From the NCBI GenBank assembly GCA_030762935.1, contig CM060882.1, positions 22,077,001 through 22,141,000 of the forward strand: a stretch of 64,000 bases of DNA, read 5' to 3'. Positions 33,847-45,754 of the stretch are shown one piece after another. Below the pieces are notes generated by a model. That model worked only from the letters and a program-made list of their open reading frames with translations, did not search any database and had not been told where the DNA came from. The translations under genes and the position numbers were made by a program. Position 1 is the stretch's first letter, and every line of letters starts with the position of its first letter. Origin of the DNA: Hymenopus coronatus. Taxonomy: Eukaryota; Arthropoda; Insecta; Mantodea; Hymenopodidae.

Positions 33847-33938
33847 AAAAAAATTGCATGCATTGTATTCACGTGACTTACTCTTCACCCTTCTACAAAC
33901 TATTCTTAAAAGAGTTTTTCATACGGTGATAGTATTCG

Positions 33939-34014
33939 TAGAAGTAGTAGTAGTAATAGTAGTAATATGATGATGATGATGATGATAATAATAATAATAA
34001 TAATAATAATAATC
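33939..34014. repeat. Trinucleotide microsatellite
   Basis: TAG/GTA, then GAT, then AAT triplets. Confidence 0.95.
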
Positions 34015-34289
34015 ATAAAAATGGTTTTCACTATAACATTGTGAGGTAACTTAAACAAATACTTTCTTTAGCTACCAGTTTATATTCATTTATATTATCC
34101 TTTTAAATGAAGTTGAGTTTTATTTATAGAAGGTCCTTGCTTGTGCTAGCGTTTGTTTGCTGCCTATGTGACTTAAACTACAAAGTCAATCGCACCATCC
34201 GACTGCAACCTCCTCAAACTGTCAGGCCATTAAATAAGGATAGGACCTTATTCATTTGTTCACTTCATTCAAGCTTCGTATCGTTCGCA

Positions 34290-35429
34290 CTAGGGTCGGC
34301 TGATAAGTCCTGGGCCTCGCAATGAAAATAACATTTTGAAAAAAATGCTTTATTTCTCAACATAATCTCCAGAAAATCTAATACATTAGTCATATCGGTG
34401 TTCTAATTTAATTAAACCATCTCTGTTGTCCGATTTATCAAGATCCTCAAAATAGCTGTTTACCGCATCAATGACCTCCTCGTTGATGTGAAATCATCGT
34501 CATTGGGTGCTAGATCTGGCGAATAGGGCGGATGTTCAAGCAATTGCAACTTTAATTCCCACATTTTCCCATTGCAATGATTGAACAATGGGCCGGAGCA
34601 TTGTCGTGATAAAACAATACTTTTTTTAAACTCTTTTCCAAGTAATCAATGAAAATACTTCTCTGTGCATCCCAGAAAAAACTCGCCATAACCTTGTTAA
34701 CTGACAATACTGACTTTGCCTTTTTTGGAGTTGGTTCACCTGGCGCATTCCACTGTTTTAACTGTGATTTACTTTATGGGGTGCAGTAATATATCCAAAT
34801 TTCATTCATGGTAATATACTGTCTCGAAAATTCACTGGGATTTTTACGGTAGAGCTCCACATTCTTAACAGAAACAAATTTTCTTTGCAACTTTTGATCA
34901 GGTGTCAACAAACGCGGCACCCATCTTGCACAGACCTTGTGAAAGCCCAAAACATTACTTAAAATATTTCCTGCACGTTCTTTTGATATGTTTATAGCCT
35001 CTGCTATCTCAAACAACTTTAATCTGCGGTCTTCCAGTACTAAAGGATGATTTTTTTCAATGATATCTGGAGTTGTACAGAGCGAGGCTCATCACTAATG
35101 CTCGTACGTCGCATTTTAAACTCTGCAACCCACCTTTTAATCATTGAATATGAAGGGGCAGAGTCTTTCAATGTACTGTCCATTTCCTCCTTGATTTCTT
35201 TAGTCGTTAAGCCTTTTAAATGGAAGTATTTAATCACTGCTCGTGTTTCCAAATCCTCCATTTTCGTGAAAACTCTAAAGTTGTCTTGTTTAAATTGGTG
35301 TCATTGGAAAACTAAACAAGCTATTGACCTGTAACCATGGATACAAGCTAGTCTAGAGTTAAACTACCGCGTAACTGGCCTAGTGGCGCCATATCTGTGT
35401 GGGGCCCGGGACTTATCAGCCGATACTCG
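34290..35429 (-). pseudogene. Mariner element with decayed transposase
   Basis: Ends share TCGGCTGATAAGTCC(T/C)GGGCC in inverted orientation (34296-34315 and the complement of 35405-35424). TA lies at 35430-35431; the left equivalent reads CA. On the minus strand the N terminus is MEDLETRAVIKYFHLKGLTTKEIKEEM through SYSMIKRWVAEFK (35261-35120), the mariner helix-turn-helix. Then come ISKERAGNILSNVLGFHKVCARWVPRLLTPDQK and YITMNEIWIYYCTP near 34790-35000, where the usual DE(T)W has become NEIW. VLFYHDNAPAH is near 34600-34625 and PPYSPDLAPNDD near 34490-34530, where the last block is altered. Loss of the first catalytic Asp plus frame breaks make it inactive. Length (1140 bp) is slightly short of the usual 1.3 kb. 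Confidence 0.88.
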
Positions 35430-35431
35430 TA

Positions 35432-36100
35432 ATTTAGCTTGGTAACTTTTGAATTATGTCTGGATTGTAATAGTTTTAACAATAAACAGTGTCTATTTCT
35501 TGATACCTCTAAGCAGGACACACTGTATTTCCTCTACTTTAGAAGAGAAAGTGGTAGAGGAGATAACAAAGGCAAACATTAGCTACAAGGAAGAAAGATA
35601 TTTTGGAGGAACTTGTGTTGACAGGTGCTCATTCTAAACTTTGTCAATAACCATAACCATTTTCGAGTTAAATGTACTTGTTTCGTGCAGCAGATATTTT
35701 TCTCGCTGCGGGATGATTTCTTGTTATTACAGAGAGGGTGAACATTGGCAGTTAGCTCGTATACTTGTATTATATGAGCTCAGGAGGTGTCATATAAACT
35801 CTCCTTAGATTGAAACAACACGTGATGTGTAAGTCGGGTTTACGACTTGGGCACTTTCTATCAGCTTCACATGGATATTTACTCCTCTGGTTTACGATTT
35901 TCGGGTCGCTTTATTGCAGTCTAGAGAAATAAAGACAGCAGAAGTTGAGCTTTAGCATTACGGTGCTGCAGTTAATCATAAGGTTACAGCTGGATCTCTG
36001 ATCAAGTAGCTTCTGCGTCGGACATTCAGACAGCACGATGGTGTTGAGGTCAGCATACTATTGCTTCGGCTGGCGCTTCTACCACTAATATTCTATGTTT
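35432..36100. other. No recognisable gene
   Basis: Mixed sequence with short frames lacking recognisable domains. Confidence 0.5.
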
Positions 36101-37249
36101 ACTTTCTCTAGCCCGCATGTACAATTTACAAGTGGATACAGAAAGTATTGTATTCCATCCAAAAATTCGATATCGAGATTTCACCGGAAATATATGTTTT
36201 GGGGTCCCCTTAGTCCGTAAGAAAACATTTTTAGAAAAACTCCCGTTTGTATATTTGTGGACAGCATAACTCAAGAACGAAAAGTCCCTTAAGTACCAGA
36301 CTTGGTAATTAGGTTTGGTATCTTCCAAGGATGTGACACAAAGATTTTCAAAAAAATCCCCCCCACCTCCAACTAACCTTTACATGGAAAAACTTTCGAA
36401 AATTTTGATTTTCTCAAAAATTGCTGTAACGATTTTGATTACAATACCGTATATTAAAGATATTTACATGATAAATAAAATGTATATCTTGAATTTTCTG
36501 GGAATAGCCTCTGAAGACCACTTTATTCTGGATGAATTTGTATGTGGACAGCATAACTCAAAACCGAAAGTCCGTTAAATACCAGACTGGATAATTAGGT
36601 TTGGTATCTTCCAAGGATACGACACGAAGATTTTCAAGAAAATTCCCCCACCTCCAACTAACCTTTACATGGAAAAGCTTTCGAAACTTTTGATTTTCTC
36701 AAAAATGCCTCTAATGATTTTAATTAAAATACCGTATATTAAAGATATTTATATGAGAAATAAAATATATATCTTTAATTTTCTGGGAATAGCTTCTAAA
36801 TACCTCTTTACTCTGGATGATTTTTATTGAATTTTGCATAACTGATAAGCCGTAAGAGATAGACAAAAACTTACTACACAAAATATATAGATCTCGATAA
36901 AATACACAATTTATGTCATATATATTATTTTTTTCGTGGAGTTAATAGTTTTTGAGATATTTCTTGTTATTGATTTCAGCTTTAAAATACTTACACTTTT
37001 CTCATACAGCAATTTGTAACAATCCTGTCCATACAAACAAAGGAGCTTCAGTCACATAGCAACAAGCTTTTGACTATCACTTTAGCCTATAATACTCCCT
37101 TATTTCGCTTCTACTTACAAGGAAGCAAGTAATAAGAGTATTTCTGCTAATTTTTTCTCGATTATCATGAAGTAAATAGAAGCATAAACTTTTTAACAAC
37201 AATTTGGTGCAGAGATGTAGAGAAAGTCATGTGAATGGAACACATTTGA
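36101..37249 (+). mobile_element. Hel-1 with 288-bp internal tandem duplication
   Basis: Starts ACTTTCTCTAGCCCGCATG and ends GAATGGAACACATTTGA. The central part (GTGGACAGCATAACTCAA to TTATTCTGGATGAATTT) is present twice, at about 36252-36539 and 36540-36829. Confidence 0.88.
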
Positions 37250-37257
37250 TTTTGTTT

Positions 37258-37615
37258 TTCTTTCTCTAACACCTATGTATAGTGTATATAGTACATAGAG
37301 AAGGTATTCTATTTCACCTAAAAATTCGATGCCGGGATTTCACCGGAAATACATGTTTTGAGACTCCCTGATTCCATAAAAAGCATTTTAGAAACATGTC
37401 CGTGTGTGTATGTTTACAACATAACCCAAAACCGAAAAAATGACTAAATTTCGAACTTGAATTAAGTCCAGTATCTTCCAAGGAAGCAACAGGAAGAATT
37501 TCAGGATAATTTCACCCACTCCAATACCCTTTACGTGTAAAAATATTCGAAAATGTCAATTTTCTCAAAAATGGCTCTAACGATTTAAATTAAAATACCG
37601 TATATAATATACATA
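37258..37615 (+). mobile_element. Hel-1 5' half
   Basis: Starts TCTTTCTCTAACACC with a rearranged hairpin and stops at ATACCGTATATAATATAC. Confidence 0.8.
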
Positions 37616-37639
37616 TAGTTATAGAATATAAATATATTT

Positions 37640-37987
37640 TTTCGTTTGACCCATTTTTGAGAACATTAAAATTCTCGAAATTTTTGCCATATAAACGGTA
37701 GTCGGGAAAGAGGGATTTTCTTGAAAATCTTCGTGTCGCATCCTTGGAAGACACCAAACTTAAATACCAAGTTCGGTATTTAACGGTCTTTTCGTTTTTG
37801 GGCTATGCTGTCCACAGACATACACACATACACACACACGCACATGCCTTTTTTCCAAAATGCTTTTTTTCTTTTTTGATTGAGGGGGACCAAAGATATG
37901 TATTTCCGGGAAATCTCGGTATTAAATTTTTGGGTGCATTACAATACCTTCTCTGGACACTATGTAAATAGTACGTGAGGAGAAAGT
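37640..37987 (-). mobile_element. Hel-1 5' half, inverted
   Basis: Runs from CCCATTTTTGAGAACATTAAA to ACGTGAGGAGAAAGT. It faces the previous half copy. Confidence 0.82.
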
Positions 37988-37990
37988 AAA

Positions 37991-38724
37991 ATTCATTTTT
38001 AGGAAAAGGTCCGTATTGTCTGTGTAGAAGCAGAGCCCAAAAACGAAAACACCGTTACATACCAAACTTGGTAATTAGGTTTGCTATCTTCCAACCATGC
38101 AGCACGAAGATTTTCAAGAAAATTCCTCCACCACAACTACCCGTTAAATGGAACTTTTTTCGAAAATGTTGAGTTTCTCAAAATTGGCACTAACGATTTT
38201 GATTAAAATACTGTATATTAAAGATATTTACATGAAATATAAAATGTATATCTTGAATTTTCTGGAAATAGCTTTTAAAGACCCCTTTACTCTGAATGAT
38301 TTTTATTGAATTTTGCATAACTGGTAAACCGTAAGAGATACACAAAAGCTAACTTAACAGAAAATGTAGAGCTTGTTAAAGCACACAATTTATGTTATAT
38401 ACATTTTTTTCGTGGAGTTAATAGTTTTATAGATAATCCTTGTTATTTGTTTGAGCTTTAAAATACTTACACTTATCTCATACGGGAATTTGTCAACTTC
38501 TGTCCATACAAACAAAGGAACTTCAGTCACATAGTAACCAGCTTTTGACTATCACTTTAACCTATGGTATTCCCTTATTTCCCTTCTACTTACAAGGAAG
38601 CAAGTAATACGATTAATTCTGCTAATTTTTTCTCGATTAGCAATATGCAAATAAAAGCATTGGCTTTTTAACAATAATTTGTTGCAGAGATGTAGAGAAA
38701 GTAATGTGAATGGGGCACATCAGA
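37991..38724 (+). mobile_element. Hel-1 copy lacking the 5' hairpin
   Basis: Starts at ATTTTTAGGAAAAGGTCCG, inside the element, and ends GGGGCACATCAGA. It joins the inverted half copy directly. Confidence 0.85.
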
Positions 38725-38729
38725 TTTTT

Positions 38730-39176
38730 TGTGCAGTAATTTTTTGTCTGTCTACCAGTTATGCAAAATCACTCAGAAAGAACAGGACTGTAGAGGTTAT
38801 TCCTAGGAAATTCAAGAGATTTTTACCTTTCATATAAATACCTTTAATATACGGTGTTTAATCAAAATCAATAGAGCCATTTTAGAGTGAATCAAACCTT
38901 CCTAAAGTTTTTCCTTATAAAGGGTAGTTTGGGGTGAGGGATTTTCATTAAAATATTTGTATTGCATCCTTGGGGTATACTATACTTAAATACCAAGGTT
39001 GGTATTTTTGAATTATGTGTCCACAAATACACATATTCACCATTCTTCTAAAAGTGCTTTTTTTTTAGGATTCAAGGGGTCTCAGAAGATGCATTTCCGA
39101 TAAAATCTCAGTATCGAATTTTTGGGTGGAATGCAATACCCTTGCTCCTACTATGTACATACTTGCTAGAGAAAAT
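38730..39176 (-). mobile_element. Hel-1 5' half
   Basis: Runs from GTGCAGTAATTTTTTGTCTG to ATACTTGCTAGAGAAAAT. Confidence 0.78.
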
Positions 39177-39184
39177 AAAATTTA

Positions 39185-39520
39185 GATTTGCTATAGTATA
39201 TTTAGAGTTATACAACAGCACAAATCTAGGGCAACAATATCGATACAGCTACTGTTGTCACGTGTTTATGACGTCATGGATATACCACATTCATTTAAAT
39301 TCAGTTGTAATATTGAAGTATCCAGTTGATTGCAGCATTAACATTTAAAGTCACTAATGGTCAATTATAATATAGGTTTAAGGTTTAAAAATGTTATTTT
39401 CCTACAGTAAATTTAGGGTTAGAAAACAGTAAAAAGCTTACTGCAACAATGTGAATGCAACGTTGTTACGTATTTATGACGTAATGAGTACACCATATTT
39501 TACGCCGTAATAAACATACC
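39185..39520. repeat. Imperfect ~100-bp direct repeat
   Basis: 39192-39300 and 39411-39512 share AGTA.ATTTAG.GTTA, GCAACAAT, ACTGTTGT/ACGTTGTT, and TTTATGACGT.ATG..TA.ACCA. The spacing is about 219 bp and the units are clearly diverged. Confidence 0.5.
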
Positions 39521-39810
39521 ATAATATTTGGGATTAATTGCAGAGCTAAATATTGAACACACGGATCAACAGATAATACACTACTAATGTAAGCTCAGCA
39601 TTATGTATATTCTACATTCACAAAGTTCCCGGAATGTATAAATAATACAGAAACAATTTATCAATCGACAATTTACACAACAAATAGTTGCCTTCCGCAG
39701 TGACCCACTTCTGCCACCGCGTGTAAGGAGACTGGAAGCCATTTTCAGATACCTGTCGCAGCGCTCTTGTCGTATGTACAGTAAACGAACATGCACACAC
39801 AACAAACAAA
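39521..39810. other. Unassigned stretch
   Basis: No repeat or coding signature recognised. Confidence 0.45.
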
Positions 39811-40606
39811 TCTGATGAGTTCCATTCACATGACTTTCTCTACATCTCTGTAACAAATTATTGTTAAAAATCATATATTTTCTATCTAGTTCATGCTAAT
39901 CGAGATAAATCTTAGCAGAACTGATTTCTTGTAAGTAAACGGGAAATCATGGAACACATTAGGCCAATACGATAGTAAAATCATTTAAAAGATTGTTGCC
40001 ATGTGGTTGAAATCCGTTTCTTTGCATGGCCAGGAGTTGACAAATTCCCGAAAGTAAAACGTTTTAAGTATTTTAAAACTGAAACCAATAAAAAGGGATA
40101 TTTAAAAAATTATCAACTCACGAAAAAAAAAAAAAAAAATGTATATGGCATAAATTGTGTGCTTTAACGAGATTTACATTTTTTGTGTAGAAAGTTTTTG
40201 TCTACTTTTTGCAGTTTACTAGTTATACAAAATTCAGCGAAATTCATCCAGAATAAAGAGATCTTCAGACGCTATTCACAGAAAATTCAAGATATTTATT
40301 ATATTTGTCATATAAAGGGTAGTTAGAGTGGGTGAATTTTTCTAAAAATATTTGTGTCGCATCCTTGGAAGGTACTAAACTTATATACCAAGTTTGGTAT
40401 ATACTGACTTTTCGTTTTTGAGTTATCATGTTCACAGTCACATGGACACGCGGGCAGACACATACGGATCTTTTTCTAAAAATGCTGTTTTTGAATTCCG
40501 GGGCTCCCAAAATATTTATTTCGATGAAAACTCGCTATCGAATTTTTGGATGCCTTAAAATACCTTCTCTATACACTATCTAGCTTTATAGTACGTGCAG
40601 AGAAAT
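39811..40606 (-). mobile_element. Hel-1 copy
   Basis: Starts TCTGATGAGTTCCATTCACAT and ends CGTGCAGAGAAAT. An A run at 40123-40138. Confidence 0.88.
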
Positions 40607-40746
40607 TAAATATCTGCCAAGCAAACAACACAGTCATTATTAGCATGAACATTGAAATGAAGAGTCGTCATGGAGTTACCAACATCTAAAACCAAAATAA
40701 CTTTTACTTTTATATACATTAAAGAGAAAATAAATGGGAACTTTTT

Positions 40747-41514
40747 CCTTTCTCTACACGTACTATGTACATAGTGTGTAGAGAAGGTATTGCACTCCAC
40801 CCAAAAATTTGATACCGAAATTCCACCGGAAATATATGTTTTAGGGTCCCCTGTATCCAAAAAAAAAAGCATTTTCAAAAAAGGTCCGTGTGTCTGTGAA
40901 CACGATAGCTCAAAAACGAAAATTCGGTAAAATACTGACGTTGATATATAAGTTCAGTATCTTGATTTTTTCAAAAATGGCTCTAATGATTTTGATTAAA
41001 ATACGTATATTAAAGATATTTACCTGACAAATAAAATGTATATCTTGAATTTTCTGGGAATAACCTCTGAAGACTACTTTATTCTGGATGAATTTTACGG
41101 AATTTTGCATATCTGCTAAACCATAAGAGATGGACTAAAAACTTACAACGCAAAAAATGTAGAGCACCTTAAAACACACACTTTATCTTACATACATTTT
41201 TTCGTGGAGTTGATCGTTTTTAAGATACTCCTTGTTTTTGGTTTCAGATTTAAAAAAACATACTTTTCTCATACTGGAATTTAACAATTCCTGTCCATAC
41301 AAACAACGGAACTTCAGTCACATAGCAACTAACTTTTGACTATCACTTTAACCAATACTACTCCCTTATTTCGCTTCTACTTCAAGGAAGCAAGTAACAG
41401 GACTATTTCTGCTGATTTTATCTCAATTAGAATGAAGTAAATAGAAGCATAATCTTTTTAACAATAATTTGTTGCAGAGATATAGAGAAAGTCATGTGAA
41501 TGAAACACGTCAGA
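40747..41514 (+). mobile_element. Hel-1 copy with internal deletion
   Basis: Starts CTTTCTCTACACGTACTATG and ends AACACGTCAGA. About 80 bp between the TTCAGTATC and TTGATTTT segments is missing near 40960. Confidence 0.88.
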
Positions 41515-41665
41515 TTTATGTTTGTTGGGTTATAAAATAATGTCTTTAATATATTAATCACTTTTGGATTATACACAAGAGTAAGAGCATGTTAAAATAA
41601 CTAAATGTTGACATCTTGTAGAGTTAGTGGATATTTTCTTTGAATGCGCGATAATTTAATTTTTT

Positions 41666-41776
41666 ACTTTCTCTAGCCCCGTATTACAATGTACATAGGA
41701 ATAGAGAAGTATTGTATTCCACCAAAAAATTCGATGTCGAGATTTCACCGGAAATACATATTTTAGAAACAGGTCC

Positions 41777-41812
<36 letters not shown>

Positions 41813-42547
41813 GTCTGTGTACAGCATATCCCAAAAACGAAAAGGTGGTTAAATACCAAACTTGGTATTTAAGTTAGGTGTCTTCCAAGGATGCGACACG
41901 TAGTTTTTGCAAGAAAATCCCCCCACCCCTAACTACCCTTTACATGAAAAAATTTTCGAAAATTTTGTTTTACTTAAAAATGTCTCTAACGATTTTGATT
42001 AAAATACCACATATTAATAAAGTCATTTCTATTACAAATAAAATGTTTATATTGCATTTTCTGGGAATAGCTTCTAAAGACCTGTTTATTCTGAATGAAT
42101 TTTGCTTAATTTGGCATAACTAGTAAACCGTAAGAGATAGGTAAAACTTAATATTAAAAAAATGTAGATCTTGTGAAAATACACAAGTTATGTCATATAC
42201 ATTTTTTCGTTGAGCTTACCGTTTTCGAGGTATTCCTTATTATTAGTTTCAATTGTGAGGTACTTCTACTTTTCTCAGACGGAAGTGTGTGTGTTTCTTT
42301 TGTTCTACTCCTGGTCAAGCAAAGAAGCGATTTGCAATGACATTCGTATATAGATAGCTTTTAAAACATTTGACTATCACTTTGGCCTTGTGCATTCCCT
42401 CAGTTGCAGTCTACTTATAACAAACCAAGTAATACAATTCTGCTAATGTTTATCTCGATTAGCATGCTGTTGGAAGAAGAGTTATCTTTTGTAAGACGTT
42501 CGTTTGTAGAGTAGCTAGAGAAAGTCATGTGAGAGTAACACATAAAA
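41666..42547 (+). mobile_element. Hel-1, diverged full-length copy
   Basis: Starts ACTTTCTCTAGCCCCGTATTAC after a T run. Ends with a modified stem-loop (GTCATGTGAGAGTAACACATA). TG tract at 41779-41818. Confidence 0.85.
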
Positions 42548-42549
42548 GT

Positions 42550-42772
42550 TTTTTATGGTGTTTAACGCCCGCTTTTACTACCATGAATCTACAGACGACG
42601 ACACTGGTGATACATCGAATGAAGATGGAGCACCGGTGAAATGCTATGGCGGGGAAATCCGAAAAACCCGGAGAAAACCCGCCCCTGCACCACTTTGTCC
42701 ACCACAAATCATACATGCGGTTGGTTGGGATCGAACCCAGGCTGTCTAGGTGAGAATTGCGGCCCCGATAAT
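42550..42772 (-). mobile_element. tRNA-related SINE fragment with shared core
   Basis: TGGTGTTTAACGCCCGCTTTTAC leads into GGCGGGGAAATCCGAAAAAC, then a Pro-Ala-like stretch to GGGATCGAACCC (42728-42739), the inverted box B. The core is shared with 52220 and, in part, 8071. It ends at the TTAA of the piggyBac-like element. Confidence 0.65.
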
Positions 42773-42976
42773 TTAACCCTTTTAGTGCCACCCCGAATAG
42801 CAAAATGCTGTTTGAATGGTGCCAAGCAATTTTGGAGCAGAATTCAGGGTTTTAAATTATTAGTAATGATGACATAGAGAGCTGAATATTTTTTTCAGTT
42901 TTAGTAAGCCCTTTTGTCTACTGTATAATATGCATTATATGGGTGAGAATTCTTACCATTATCTTTAAAAATAAAA

Positions 42977-44001
42977 CTGATGTGTTCCATTCACATGACT
43001 TTCTCTACATCTCTGCAACAAATTATTGATAAAAAAGGTATGCTTCTTTTTACTTCATGCTAATCCAGAAAAAATAGCAGAAATAGTTTATTACTTGCTT
43101 CTTTATAAGTAGAAACGAAATAAAGGAGTACCATAGGTTAAAGTGATAGGCAAAAGCTGGTTGCTATGTGACTGAGGTTCCTCCTTTGTTTGTATGGACA
43201 GGAGTTGACAAATTCCTATATGAGAAAAGTATAACAAAAACAAGGAATATCTCAAAAATATCAACTCCACGAAAAAAATGTATATGACATAAATTGTGTC
43301 TTTTAATGTGCTCAACATTTTTTGTGTGGTAAGTTTTTGTCCATCTCTTACGGTTTAGCAGTTATGCAAAACTCCGTAAAATTCATCCAGAATAAAGTAG
43401 TCTTCAGAGGTTATTCCCAGAAATTTCAATATATACATTTTATTTATGAGGTAAATATCTTTAATATACGATATTTTAAACAAAATCGTTAGAGCCATAT
43501 TTTAGAAAATAAAAATTTTCGAAATAAGTTCCATGTAAAAGGTAGTTGGGGTGGGGTATTTTGTCTAAAATCTTCGTGTCGCATCCTTGGAAGATACCAA
43601 ACTTAAATAGCAAAAATGCTTTTTTCGGATTCAGGGGGACCCAGAACATATATTTCCGGTGGCATCTCAGTATCGAATTTTTGAGTGCAATACAGTACCT
43701 TTTATCAGCCCGCCTAGGTAGTGTGGTGGTAGCGAGTCTGCTTCACAGGTCGTGAGTTCGAATCTCGCTTAGGGTGACTTATCTGGGAAAGTTTTTTTTT
43801 CTCGGGGTTTTCCCTTATCCTGACAAGACGAATATTTAGTAACTTCAAGCGCCATGGACCCCAAGCATCATTTCACCAATTTCGTTTATCGTCCACTATG
43901 ACCAACTAGGTTAAAGGAGTTAAGCTACCAAAAAAACAAAAAACAAAAAACAAAGATCAAAACTGCTGTATACACTATGTACATAGTACGTGTAGAGAAA
44001 G
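42977..44001 (-). mobile_element. Hel-1 nested in the piggyBac-like element
   Basis: Starts CTGATGTGTTCCATTCACATG and ends ACGTGTAGAGAAAGT. It is interrupted by SINE-C between the CAATACAGTACCTTTTAT and CTGTATACACTATGTACATAG segments. A stretch around the TG tract is deleted near 43610. Confidence 0.88.
43705..43966 (+). mobile_element. SINE-C, full copy
   Basis: The tRNA-like head has GCCTAGGTAGTGTGGTGGTAG (box A region) and GAGTTCGAATCTC (box B, 43752-43764). The body carries GGTTTTCCCTTATCCTGACAAG and GACCAACTAGGTTAAAGG. It ends in an A-rich CAAAAAA tail. A second copy at 47074-47871 is split by an insertion. Confidence 0.82.
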
Positions 44002-44214
44002 TAAAAATCACCTAAACACACAGACACATATAAACATGATACCCTTATTAGTGAAAATTGCATAAAATAATAGCATACATTGTAGATTACTGTACAATTT
44101 AGCACGTGTGTTATTGCGTTGCAATGCATTCACTTTGTCTGTTGCACTTCCATATATCCATTTTGATAAGTTCACTGATTATTTACATGGTATGGGGGCC
44201 GTTGTAATTGAATG

Positions 44215-44352
44215 CATTTTCATCACTGAAGCACTTCTCTTACGCTTTCATCAAGGTCTGAAAGTTCAAAATCACTCGCTTTCTTCTAATACGTCGCGAA
44301 CTGCAGCTCTTATTTTCTCTTCGATTCGTAACCTTTGGCTAGACGACGCCAT
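44215..44352 (-). pseudogene. piggyBac transposase N-terminal remnant
   Basis: About 200 bp inside the right terminal repeat, the minus strand reads MASSSQRLRIEEKIRAAVRDVLEE from the ATG complementary to 44350-44352. After a one-base frame change it continues as SDFELSDLDESVREVLQ and stops. An acidic, Ser/Asp-rich N terminus starting a short distance inside the 5' end is usual for piggyBac transposases. The DDD catalytic domain and Cys-rich C-terminal domain are absent, leaving about 45 of the usual ~580-600 residues. Identification rests on the flanking TTAA and CCC ends more than on this short peptide. Confidence 0.6.
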
Positions 44353-44560
44353 GTTTCAATCAACATAAACAAACACTGGCTAGAGAAATTACATTTGGAG
44401 CTGACTTAGCGCTTTGGAGTGTAAAGATAAGCTCCTGGAACGCTGCAGAAAACCTTTCTCTATGACCATAACGTAGAAAGTACACAGACTTTACCACTGG
44501 AAAGAGTTAAAACGTATGAAAACATCATGATTAGATCGTGCTAGGCACTAAAAGGGTTAA

Positions 44561-44734
44561 AGTTTACGGTGTTTAAATCTATCGCACTACTCTTCTAAAC
44601 TAGATGAAATGTGCCATCAAGGTCGGTAGTATACGGGTACCTTAGCTTGTGAATGCTGTATGGAACTTTGGCGCATGCGCGACTGGTATACCGTAATTGT
44701 CTTATAGGTCAAATACATAAAGATTGGCGTTTTT
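44561..44734. other. Short unassigned stretch
   Basis: No signature recognised. Confidence 0.4.
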
Positions 44735-45539
44735 ACTTTCTCTATACGTACTATGTATATAGTATAAAGAAGGTATTGTATTATTGCAACCAAAAGTTCG
44801 ATACCGAGATTTCAACGAAAATACATGTTTTGAGACCCCCTGAATCCAAAAAAAATCATTTTTATAAAAATGTCCGCGTGTGTGTCAGTGTGTATTGTAA
44901 CTTGGTATTTAAGTTTGGTATCTTCCAAGGATGCGACACGAAGATTTTCAAGAAAATACCCCCACCCCAACTACTCTTTACATGGAACTTTTTTCGAAAA
45001 ATTTTAATTTCTCAAATGTGGCTCTAATGGTTTTGATTAAAATCTGGTATATTAAAGATATTTACCTCATAAATAAAATGTATATCTTAAATTTTCTGGG
45101 AATAGCCTCTGAAGACTACTTTATTCTGGATGCATTTTACGGAGTTTTGCATAACTGCTAAACCGTAAGAGAAGGACAAAAACTTACCACACAAAACATG
45201 TTGAGCACATTAAAACACACAATTTATGTCATATACATTTTTTTCGTGTAGTTGATCTTTTTGAGATATCCCTTGTTTTTGTTACATTTTGCTCATACAG
45301 GAATTTGTCAACTCCTGTCCATACAAACAAAGGAGGAACCTCAGTCACATAGTAGCCAGCTTTTGACTATCACTTTAACCTATGGTACTCCCTTATTTCG
45401 CTTCTACTTACAAGGAAGCAAGTAATATATTTCTGCTATTTTTTTCTCGATTAGCATGAAGTAAATAGAAGGTATAAGCTTATTAACAATGATTTGTAAC
45501 AGAGATGTAGAGAAATTCGTGTGAATGGAACACATTCGA
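44735..45539 (+). mobile_element. Hel-1, full length with short TG region
   Basis: Starts ACTTTCTCTATACGTACTATG after T5 and ends GAATGGAACACATTCGA before T6. About 60 bp after the TG tract is missing. Confidence 0.9.
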
Positions 45540-45542
45540 TTT

Positions 45543-45722
45543 TTTGTGGTAGTGTTTAACGCCTTCTTTTACTACTTGTGGCACCGGTACGATACGAAGT
45601 GGACTGGTCATTCATTTAAGTTCGAATCCCAATGACTCCATTAATATATGCCTATGGTAAAGGATGGGGAGGACCCAAGTAAAATAGCCGGTGTGCTGGC
45701 ACGCTTGGATGCTGGCGGGGTT
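45543..45722. mobile_element. SINE-like fragment
   Basis: Begins TGGTAGTGTTTAACGCCTTCTTTTACTAC, matching the start of 42550-42580, and includes AAGTTCGAATCCC (45620-45632), a box-B-like motif. The rest is unassigned. Confidence 0.45.
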
Positions 45723-45754
45723 TCGAATAACTGGTAAACCGTAACATACAAAAG

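Larger units (their letters stand above)
42777..44556 (-). mobile_element. piggyBac-like element, TTAA target, internally deleted
   Basis: Flanked by TTAA at 42773-42776 and 44557-44560. The ends are perfect 13-bp inverted repeats: CCCTTTTAGTGCC on the left and its complement, GGCACTAAAAGGG, on the right. A TTAA target with a CCC start is the piggyBac signature. The 1780-bp span includes a nested Hel-1 (42977-44001) that itself carries a SINE-C, so the element proper is about 0.76 kb. Confidence 0.85.

Noticed and set aside
33461..33970. 169-codon frame, the longest in the window
   Set aside because: It runs through a reverse Hel-1 copy, an extra 5' module and a trinucleotide microsatellite; all of it is repeat sequence.
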